In this document: piece by piece, positions 1 through 5,715 of the stretch
Layout of the letters: each line of letters begins with the position of its first letter
How positions within the stretch are numbered: position 1 is the first letter of the stretch
NCBI GenBank assembly: GCA_943325515.2
Contig: CALPPS020000103.1
Coordinates: 1 to 5,715 of the forward strand
DNA: 5,715 nt
DNA from: Flavobacterium psychrophilum
GTDB taxonomy: Bacteria > Bacteroidota > Bacteroidia > Flavobacteriales > Flavobacteriaceae
Direction: 5' to 3'
The notes under the pieces: model-generated
The model's input: the letters and a program-made list of their open reading frames with translations, nothing else
Told to the model about the DNA's origin: nothing
Database searches by the model: none
Program-made: the position numbers and the translations under genes

Positions 1-3000
1 CGGGTGCTATTTCCAAATACAAAAATGAAAAATTAGATGAAATAGCCGTTTCAAGACTTGACCAAGCTTTGCAAGGAAAAATTGCTGGGGTTCAAGTTCA
101 GAATATTTCTTCTGAAGCGGGTGCTGATGCTCAAATTACGGTTCGTGGAATTAGCTCCATTAATGCAGGAGCAAATCCTTTAGTTGTTGTTGACGGACAA
201 CCTATTCCAGATGGACTTGGCTCTTTGAATATGGCAGATGTAGCTTCTGTTGAGGTGCTAAAAGATGCCGCTTCTGCAGCAATTTATGGTTCTCGTGGAG
301 CAAGTGGAGTTATATTAATTACCACCAAAAGCGGAAAAGCAGATAAAGTAAAATACTCTTTTAAATACAGTACTGGATTTAAAAGTGCATATCAAAAATA
401 TGATCTTATGTCAACTACTGAATATACGGAGTTGCTTTACAGAGAACAGGCTATAAGGGAAACTGATAATAGTATTAGATATGAAGCTGGTGTGCCTTTG
501 CTAAACGCAAGTAACCAACCTTACATTGTAAATGACAATCCGAACCCTTCTCCGAATGCTTTAAATATTTTTTATCAAGGTAGTACTACAAAAGTAAATA
601 ACTTGCTTGCTGCATACATCGTAGAGCAAACAATGCTTGGTGGCAAAGGATATGATTATCAAGATGAAGTTTTACGTACTGCTGAATTCAAAAACATTCA
701 ATTTAGCGCGACTGGAGGAACAAAAAGTTTAAAATATTATGTTTCAGGAGGTTATCAAGGTGATGAAGGGATAATGTTGAAGTCTAATTTCCAAAAATTC
801 AATTTCAGAACTAAATTTGATATCGATTTGAGTAAAAAGGTTAAATTATCTGTGAATATCAACCCCTCTTATACTACAAAAGAATCGCCTTCTGAAAACT
901 TGACAAATTTTTGGCGTTATCCATCATGGCTTCCAGCCACACATAATGCTCTCACTGCTGCTTTTGTTAATCAAAATCCTCAATGGGCAGGAATTCAATC
1001 AGGTGATTATGCACATCCCAGACATTTTATTGGATTAACTTATAATGCAACCTACCCAGACGGAACTCCACTATTATTTCCAAATGGTTCATCTAATTGG
1101 TCCTATCCGAACGATTCTTATTACTCGCCGTATCAAAATGATTCTCTATCTCCTTATTCAGACGCTTATTATTTGCTTAATGGTGGTGTAAATCCATATA
1201 CTCCCCCTACTCTATATACTTCTGCAATTGGCTCTCCTTCCAATTCGGCTCAAAATAATCCAATGGCCTCTTTATTGAGTCATGATATTAATGCAAAATC
1301 GTATGGATTGCAAAGTGGAGCTACATTAAATGTAAATTTACTTTCAGGTTTAGATTTCAAAACAATGAACACGCTTTATATGAAATATGATACCAAGTTA
1401 GATTGGTCAGATAGAAATGCAGATGGAGATGGAATTGTAAACAAAGGTATATACTATGATAATTCATATCTTGATTTGTTAACTGAAAATACTTTGAATT
1501 ATAAAAAAGAATTTGAAAATAATTCCTTAGAATTTTTAGCAGGATTTACGGCACAACAAACCAAGAGTACTAATACTCAAACTACAGGATTAGATTATCC
1601 AAGTGACAATATTACTACATTAAACAATGCTCTATTTATTGATAAATCAGGCACTTTTGGATCTAAAAATCAAGTGGGGTTGTTGTCTTATTTAGGTAGG
1701 ATAAACTATGCATATAAAAGCAAATACCTTCTCTCTGTGAGTTATCGTACTGATGGTAGTTCCTATTTTGGGCCAGGAAGAAAATGGGGGGATTTCCCAG
1801 CTGCTTCTGTCGGATGGATTGTCAATAAAGAATCGTTCTTAAACAAAGTAGATTGGCTTAATAAATTAGGTTTTAGAGCTAGTTATGGTGTTTCTGGAAA
1901 TAATAGAATTTTGAATTATGGTTATCAAAATTTATTATCATCCGCAAATTATTCATTTGGACCTGGAACAGGAACTCAAACTGGTGGTCAAGTTGGAAAT
2001 CCTAATATAAATGCTAATGAAGACATTACATGGGAACGTACCTATCAAACTAATTTTGGTCTTGATCTAGCACTATTGAATAACAGAATTAGTTTGTCAG
2101 TAGATGTCTATAATTCTGTAACAGACAAATTACTTTTGCAACAAGCAACAATGGCTTTTTCAGGCGTGCCACTTTCATGGAATAATATCGGAAGCCTTTA
2201 TAATAAAGGATATGAATTTGAATTAGCGGCTACAATTTTAAAATCCAATAACTTTAAATGGTCAACTACTTCTAATTTATCACATACAGAAAATGAAATT
2301 AAAGAGTTAGGCAATGAAGCTTACTTACTTAATTACGGTGAAAGAAATGAAATTTACAAAAGCGTAGTTGGAGGTCCTTTAGTTCAATTTTTCGGATACA
2401 AAACAGATGGAATTTGGATTTCTCAAGAACAAATTGATGCCTCTGGATTAACATCCGATTTACCATCTTGGGACAAGCCGGGTGGACTAAGACTTGTTGA
2501 TGTGGATGGTAATGGAAGAATAGATACAAACGACAGAACAATAATTGGAGATCCCTATCCAGATTTCACATGGGGTTTTACCAATAATTTTACCTTTAAA
2601 GCATTTGATTTTAGCTTTACATGGCAAGGTGTTCAAGGGGGAGAATTAATTAATGGAGACCCAAACTATGGCGAAACTAAATCAAGAAATGTAAATTACA
2701 ATTCAAATCGTTGGATTAGCCCTGCTAATCCTGGTGACGGAAAAACGCCTTATGAAGAAATTGGTTTTAACTGGATGCTAACAGATTATGTTGTAGAAGA
2801 TGCTTCTTATTTTGCGCTTAGAGAAGTTAATTTAGGTTATACATTACCAGTTTCTTTAGCAAAGAAAATAGGGTTAAGTTCTTTACGTTTGTATTCTTCA
2901 GCTCAAAACGTATATTTCCGTTCAGCCAGCGGGTATAGAGGAATTAATTCAGAGGGTCGCTCTACTTCAGGGCCATATAGTTCTGCTTTAGTTGCCGGAT

Positions 3001-3062
3001 ATCAAAGAGGAGCATTTCCAATTGCCAAAACAATTGTTTTTGGAATAGATATTAATTTTTAA
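1..3062 (+). CDS. SusC/RagA-type TonB-dependent outer-membrane transporter, 5' partial
   Basis: Outer-membrane active transporter that, with its SusD partner, imports glycan oligosaccharides into the periplasm using TonB energy. The frame is open from base 3 to the TAA at 3060-3062 (1019 residues visible). The signal peptide, the N-terminal carboxypeptidase-regulatory-like domain and the start of the plug are lost upstream. The codon at 69 is an internal TTG (Leu), not a start: the preceding in-frame residues (SRLDQALQGKIAGVQV, from about 51) are standard SusC plug sequence. Further plug marks are LVVVDG (180-197) and DAASAAIYGSRGASG followed by ITTKSG (264-335). Barrel marks include RINYAYKSKYLLSVSYRTDGSS (from 1698) and GVSGNN (1887-1904). 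The protein ends in FGIDINF, with the terminal Phe usual for outer-membrane barrels. Acidic DxDGxG-type motifs occur at 1422-1442 and 2499-2534. Family assignment is firm. The imported substrate is inferred only from the downstream uronate genes (a pectin-type oligosaccharide is likely). Confidence 0.96.
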   Translation, partial: GAISKYKNEKLDEIAVSRLDQALQGKIAGVQVQNISSEAGADAQITVRGISSINAGANPLVVVDGQPIPDGLGSLNMADVASVEVLKDAASAAIYGSRGASGVILITTKSGKADKVKYSFKYSTGFKSAYQKYDLMSTTEYTELLYREQAIRETDNSIRYEAGVPLLNASNQPYIVNDNPNPSPNALNIFYQGSTTKVNNLLAAYIVEQTMLGGKGYDYQDEVLRTAEFKNIQFSATGGTKSLKYYVSGGYQGDEGIMLKSNFQKFNFRTKFDIDLSKKVKLSVNINPSYTTKESPSENLTNFWRYPSWLPATHNALTAAFVNQNPQWAGIQSGDYAHPRHFIGLTYNATYPDGTPLLFPNGSSNWSYPNDSYYSPYQNDSLSPYSDAYYLLNGGVNPYTPPTLYTSAIGSPSNSAQNNPMASLLSHDINAKSYGLQSGATLNVNLLSGLDFKTMNTLYMKYDTKLDWSDRNADGDGIVNKGIYYDNSYLDLLTENTLNYKKEFENNSLEFLAGFTAQQTKSTNTQTTGLDYPSDNITTLNNALFIDKSGTFGSKNQVGLLSYLGRINYAYKSKYLLSVSYRTDGSSYFGPGRKWGDFPAASVGWIVNKESFLNKVDWLNKLGFRASYGVSGNNRILNYGYQNLLSSANYSFGPGTGTQTGGQVGNPNINANEDITWERTYQTNFGLDLALLNNRISLSVDVYNSVTDKLLLQQATMAFSGVPLSWNNIGSLYNKGYEFELAATILKSNNFKWSTTSNLSHTENEIKELGNEAYLLNYGERNEIYKSVVGGPLVQFFGYKTDGIWISQEQIDASGLTSDLPSWDKPGGLRLVDVDGNGRIDTNDRTIIGDPYPDFTWGFTNNFTFKAFDFSFTWQGVQGGELINGDPNYGETKSRNVNYNSNRWISPANPGDGKTPYEEIGFNWMLTDYVVEDASYFALREVNLGYTLPVSLAKKIGLSSLRLYSSAQNVYFRSASGYRGINSEGRSTSGPYSSALVAGYQRGAFPIAKTIVFGIDINF

Positions 3063-3079
3063 TTTTAAAAGTAGTTACA

Positions 3080-3136
3080 ATGAAAAATTCAATAAAATAT
3101 TTAAGTGTATTATTTCTAGCATTGTATGCTAGTTGT
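3080..3136 (+). other. Lipoprotein signal peptide and lipobox of the SusD protein
   Basis: Residues 1-19: a basic n-region (K2, K6), a hydrophobic core (about YLSVLFLAL, 7-15) and the lipobox Y-A-S-C with Cys19 at 3134-3136. After lipidation the mature protein would begin CSDVIDL, with acidic residues at mature positions 3 and 6. This agrees with the acid-containing surface-export signals described for Bacteroidota lipoproteins. Tyr at -3 is less usual than Leu or Val, but Ala at -2 and Ser at -1 are acceptable. Surface exposure is inferred from the family. Confidence 0.8.
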
Positions 3137-4681
3137 TCAGATGTTATCGATTTGAATTCTGAATCAAATATTATTGCAGAAAATTATTATAGTAATTATA
3201 CAGAATTAAAGTCTGGTTTAACAGCTTGTTATAAAGGAATGCAAAGCCCTTTGACTGAAGAATGGTCGCTCACAGAAATGCGAAGTGATAACACTTGTAT
3301 GGATGGCGCAACAAGTACGTCAACTCCAAAAATGGATTTAGCTTATATTGATCAATTTTATCCTGCAACCACTCAAACAGGAATTTATAATTATTGGTTA
3401 AAAACCTATAATAACATTAAAAATACCAATACCGTTTTAAATGCATGTGGTGCAAACTATAATTCTGCAACTGTTGCTATTGAATATGCTCCTGTAACTA
3501 TTGACGCTACTGACATTCAATGTAAAAGCATAGCTGCCGAAGCTTCTTTCATAAGAGCCTATCATTATTTTAATTTAGTGCGTTTGTATGGTGGCGTATT
3601 TTTAGTAGATGAACCAATTAGTCCTGAGCAAGCTAAAACAATTAACCGCTCCTCTGAAAATGATATATATAAATTAATTGAAGCCGATTTATTAAATACT
3701 ATTGCTAATGGTAATACTGCAGCATATAATGCTAATTCCGCTGATCTTGGTCATGCTAATGTTTGGGCAGCAAAAGCATTATTAGCCAAAGTTTATTTAA
3801 CTCGAGGAAGACAACTCGAAGCCTCAACATTGCTTGCCAGTATTATTAGTGGTGGAGGGTATAGTTTACAATCTACCTATGAAAGTGTTTTTTCTATTAA
3901 TAATGAAATGAATTCTGAAATTTTATTTGCTATTAGATTTAAATCGGGTGGTTTGGGAATGGGGAATCCATTATCCAACTTATTTGCCCCTACAAATAGT
4001 GGCAATGCGGTTATCAATGGTGATGGTAATTCATCTAACAACCCAACCTTAGAATTAACAAAAACATCTTCATCTTATACTAGTTATATAGATCCATCTA
4101 CAACTAGAAAAAATGTGAATATTGGTTTATATGGGACAAGTACATATTACGTAAAAAAATACATTTCACCTACTGCTCTTGCAAACGATGCAGAAAATGA
4201 CTGGCCAGTAATTCGTTATGCAGATGTTCTGTTAATGAAAGCAGAAGCTGATGGGAATACATCTGCAAGTTTGGCTTTAATTAATCAAGTTCGCGTTAGG
4301 GCTGGTTTAACTGCACTAACCACATCTACAATTAATACAACAGCACTTTTTGAAAAAGCATTGGCTCAAGAAAGAAGATGGGAATTTGCTTTTGAAAACC
4401 AACGTTGGTTTGACATTCTTAGATTCACAACTACCACAACTTCATTATCAGCTCCAACTGATACATTCCCAAATTTGAAAGTACAAGGTGCTGAATATGT
4501 AATGAAAAAACACTTTACAAATATGTACACAAAATTATATGGGACTTTCAGTGTATTGCCTATTACTTTGGCTCAGCTTCAATCAAATGCTAACGAGAAC
4601 CGTTTCTTATTGCCCATTCCGCAATATGAAATTGATACAAATCCATCTTTAGGTATTCTCCAAAATCCAAGTTACAATTAA
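3080..4681 (+). CDS. SusD/RagB-family surface glycan-binding lipoprotein
   Basis: Cell-surface lipoprotein that lids the SusC channel and binds the oligosaccharide to be imported. It has 533 residues, the usual length for the family, and is complete. The ATG at 3080 is followed by a lipoprotein signal peptide with Cys19 as probable lipidation site. Family marks in order: N-terminal SusD-like helical region with IRAYHYFNLVRLYGG (158-172); a TPR-like helical stretch including NVWAAKALLAKVYLTRG (227-243); a loop-rich, Asn/Ser/Gly-rich section (about 288-345); WPVIRYADVLLMKAEA (375-390); ERRWEFAFENQRWFDILRF (431-449); and the C-terminal PIP..EID.NP.L.QNPSYN (512-533). These match the SusD-like N-terminal domain and the RagB/SusD C-terminal domain. 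It starts 17 nt after the susC stop, so the two are almost certainly cotranscribed, and a terminator follows it directly. No Shine-Dalgarno is visible, as is normal in this phylum. Ligand specificity cannot be read from the sequence. Confidence 0.96.
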   Translation: MKNSIKYLSVLFLALYASCSDVIDLNSESNIIAENYYSNYTELKSGLTACYKGMQSPLTEEWSLTEMRSDNTCMDGATSTSTPKMDLAYIDQFYPATTQTGIYNYWLKTYNNIKNTNTVLNACGANYNSATVAIEYAPVTIDATDIQCKSIAAEASFIRAYHYFNLVRLYGGVFLVDEPISPEQAKTINRSSENDIYKLIEADLLNTIANGNTAAYNANSADLGHANVWAAKALLAKVYLTRGRQLEASTLLASIISGGGYSLQSTYESVFSINNEMNSEILFAIRFKSGGLGMGNPLSNLFAPTNSGNAVINGDGNSSNNPTLELTKTSSSYTSYIDPSTTRKNVNIGLYGTSTYYVKKYISPTALANDAENDWPVIRYADVLLMKAEADGNTSASLALINQVRVRAGLTALTTSTINTTALFEKALAQERRWEFAFENQRWFDILRFTTTTTSLSAPTDTFPNLKVQGAEYVMKKHFTNMYTKLYGTFSVLPITLAQLQSNANENRFLLPIPQYEIDTNPSLGILQNPSYN

Positions 4682-4687
4682 TTTATT

Positions 4688-4723
4688 AAACAGTGATTAA
4701 TTAATAATCACTGTTTTTTTTTT
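4688..4723 (+). terminator. Rho-independent terminator after susD
   Basis: A perfect 12-bp inverted repeat (AAACAGTGATTA at 4688-4699 and TAATCACTGTTT at 4705-4716) encloses a 5-nt loop. The 3' arm runs into ten consecutive T residues (4714-4723). It begins 7 nt after the susD stop codon. This is a classic intrinsic terminator for the susC-susD transcript. It implies that the downstream kduI-SDR pair either has its own promoter or depends on partial read-through. Confidence 0.9.
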
Positions 4724-4734
4724 AATCATTATTT

Positions 4735-4791
4735 ATCAATTTTTATATCAGCATTTTTTAAATTTATCTACAAATAAAAAAATAATACAAA
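4735..4791 (+). promoter_or_regulatory. Possible promoter and leader region of kduI (weak)
   Basis: The stretch between the terminator and the kduI ATG is almost pure A/T. TAAATTTA at 4759-4766 matches seven of the eight positions of the Bacteroidota -7 element (TAnnTTTG), counting its two free positions. I see no convincing TTG-type -33 element at the expected distance upstream. Such matches arise easily by chance in DNA this A/T-rich. The main argument for a promoter here is the strong terminator just before it. The A-rich run directly before the ATG (about 4772-4791) is typical of translation starts in this phylum, which do not rely on Shine-Dalgarno pairing. Confidence 0.25.
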
Positions 4792-5631
4792 ATGTCCGCA
4801 TCCTACGAAACAAGATATGCTTCAAGTCCGCAAGCCGTAAAAGAATATAATACAGCTCAATTAAGAGCCGAATTTCTAATTGACAATTTAATGCAATTAG
4901 GAAAAGTAAACCTTACCTATTCTCATTACGACAGATATATTGCGGGTTCTGCAGTGCCTTTAGAGCCATTAACTTTAGAAACTATAGACCCTCTAAAATC
5001 TAGTTATTTTCTTGAAAGAAGAGAATTAGGGATCATCAATGTTGGTGGAAGTGGCTCTGTTATTGCCGATGGAGTAGTTTATGAATTGGGTTTCAAAGAT
5101 GCCTTATATATTGGAAGTGGTACTAAAGAAGTAGTTTTCAAAAGTGATGACATTTCAAATCCAGCTAAATTTTATTTGAATTCGGCTCCCGCACATACCA
5201 ATTATCCCAATAAAAAAGTAGGACTTGCTGAAGCAAATAAACTGCAATTAGGTTCAATAGAAACTGCTAATCATAGAACGGTAAACCAAATGATTATAGG
5301 CGGAATTGTAGCTACTTGCCAATTGCAAATGGGAATGACAGAATTAAAAACAGGAAGTGTTTGGAACACAATGCCAGCACATGTTCACGACAGAAGAATG
5401 GAAGTGTATTTCTATTTAGATATTCCAGAAAACCAAGCAGTTTGTCATTTTATGGGGCAACCTCAAGAAACACGACATATATGGATGAACAATCACCAAG
5501 CGGTAATTTCTCCACCTTGGTCAATTCATTCAGGAGCAGGAACTTCAAATTATACTTTTATTTGGGGAATGGCAGGAGAAAATCTAGATTACGGAGATAT
5601 GGATGTTTGCAAAATAACCGATTTAAGATAA
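4792..5631 (+). CDS. kduI: KduI, 5-keto-4-deoxyuronate isomerase (4-deoxy-L-threo-5-hexosulose-uronate ketol-isomerase)
   Basis: Cytoplasmic metal-dependent isomerase that converts 5-keto-4-deoxyuronate (DKI), the ring-opened product of unsaturated uronates, to 3-deoxy-D-glycero-2,5-hexodiulosonate (DKII). It has 279 residues, against 278 in E. coli KduI, and is complete. The family signature WNTMPAHVHDRRMEVYFYLD lies at 191-210. The zinc ligands known from E. coli (His196, His198, Glu203, His245) line up at +1 as His197, His199, Glu204 and His246, so all four are present in the cupin-like C-terminal half. Other typical stretches are SYFLERRELGIINVGGSG (71-88) and PPWSIHSGAGTSNYTFIWGMAGEN (241-264). 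The ATG at 4792 gives the family's normal N-terminus. It is followed after one nucleotide by an SDR gene, an arrangement seen with kduD. The enzyme should be active. Its presence points to degradation of pectin or another uronate polymer. Confidence 0.97.
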   Translation: MSASYETRYASSPQAVKEYNTAQLRAEFLIDNLMQLGKVNLTYSHYDRYIAGSAVPLEPLTLETIDPLKSSYFLERRELGIINVGGSGSVIADGVVYELGFKDALYIGSGTKEVVFKSDDISNPAKFYLNSAPAHTNYPNKKVGLAEANKLQLGSIETANHRTVNQMIIGGIVATCQLQMGMTELKTGSVWNTMPAHVHDRRMEVYFYLDIPENQAVCHFMGQPQETRHIWMNNHQAVISPPWSIHSGAGTSNYTFIWGMAGENLDYGDMDVCKITDLR

Positions 5632-5632
5632 A

Positions 5633-5715
5633 ATGGGAAATTCATTATTTGATATTAAAGGAAAAATAGCTTTAGTTACTGGTAGTACTCATGGTTTAGG
5701 AATGGCAATGGCCAA
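5633..5715 (+). CDS. Short-chain dehydrogenase/reductase, probably KduD-type (DKII reductase), 3' partial
   Basis: Only the first 27 residues are in the window; the rest runs off the 3' end. They read MGNSLFDIKGKIALVTGSTH and then GLGMAMA. This is the opening beta strand and the glycine-rich NAD(P)-binding motif TGxxxGxG (Thr16, Gly17, Gly21, Gly23) of a classical SDR. The ATG at 5633 lies one nucleotide after the kduI stop, so the two are surely cotranscribed and probably translationally coupled. By position it is expected to reduce DKII to 2-keto-3-deoxygluconate, completing the KduI-KduD step. The visible residues would equally fit proteins labelled gluconate 5-dehydrogenase or 2-deoxy-D-gluconate 3-dehydrogenase, so no gene symbol is given. 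SDR identity is firm; the substrate is inferred from context. Confidence 0.88.
   Translation, partial: MGNSLFDIKGKIALVTGSTHGLGMAMA

Noticed and set aside
2329..2541. 70-codon open frame on the minus strand
   Set aside because: It lies wholly inside the susC barrel coding region, and its His/Phe/Leu/Cys-rich translation resembles no protein family. It is an antisense shadow.
3063..3079. Short gap between susC and susD examined for a promoter, terminator or Shine-Dalgarno site
   Set aside because: It is only 17 nt and A/T-rich, with no hairpin and no clear purine-rich ribosome site. It is an ordinary intra-operon spacer for Bacteroidota.
4430..4460. Thr-rich repeat-like stretch in SusD (codons around 450-456, ACA/ACT/ACC)
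   Set aside because: It is a short low-complexity loop with no regular unit or slippage-prone mononucleotide run, so it does not suggest phase variation.
4688..4716. Inverted repeat considered as an operator for a transcriptional regulator
   Set aside because: The 12-bp perfect stem with short loop runs straight into a T10 tract just after a stop codon, which is better explained as an intrinsic terminator.
5316..5669. 117-codon open frame on the plus strand overlapping the end of kduI
   Set aside because: It is out of frame with kduI over the conserved zinc-site region and with the SDR start at 5633. Its Arg/Ser/Asn-rich translation looks like a frame-shifted shadow. Both real genes in this stretch are well supported in their own frames.

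Overview
The window looks like a piece of a polysaccharide utilisation locus (PUL) from a Bacteroidota bacterium, most likely a Flavobacterium-like member of the Flavobacteriia. The clues are a SusC/SusD pair (a hallmark of this phylum), low-GC and very A/T-rich DNA, no Shine-Dalgarno sequences before the start codons (A-rich leaders instead), and TonB-dependent and lipoprotein sequences of Bacteroidota type. All genes are on the + strand.

Layout. Positions 1-3062 hold a SusC-type TonB-dependent outer-membrane transporter that is cut off at its 5' end by the window edge. After 17 nt comes its partner, a complete SusD-type surface lipoprotein (3080-4681). A strong Rho-independent terminator (about 4688-4723) lies just after the susD stop, within a 110-nt gap. 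Then follow a complete KduI, 5-keto-4-deoxyuronate isomerase (4792-5631), and, after a single nucleotide, the first 27 codons of a short-chain dehydrogenase/reductase (from 5633), which by position and sequence is probably the KduD-type enzyme of the same pathway.

How they fit together. SusD and SusC would capture oligosaccharides at the cell surface and import them to the periplasm. Lyase cleavage of a uronic-acid polymer ultimately gives unsaturated uronates that open to 5-keto-4-deoxyuronate (DKI). KduI isomerises DKI to DKII (2,5-diketo-3-deoxygluconate), and a KduD-type reductase makes 2-keto-3-deoxygluconate (KDG), which feeds the KDG kinase/aldolase route. Pectin/homogalacturonan is the most likely glycan. 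Other uronate-containing polymers that pass through DKI (glycosaminoglycans, ulvan-type glycans) cannot be excluded, because no lyase or glycosidase lies in the window.

I see no convincing new system. The points worth a second look are the terminator that splits the uptake pair from the catabolic pair, the acidic calcium-loop-like motifs and the long aromatic segment in SusC, and the unusual lipobox of SusD. I found no RNA genes, insertion sequences, CRISPR arrays or long repeats, and there is no gene-free stretch longer than 110 bp.
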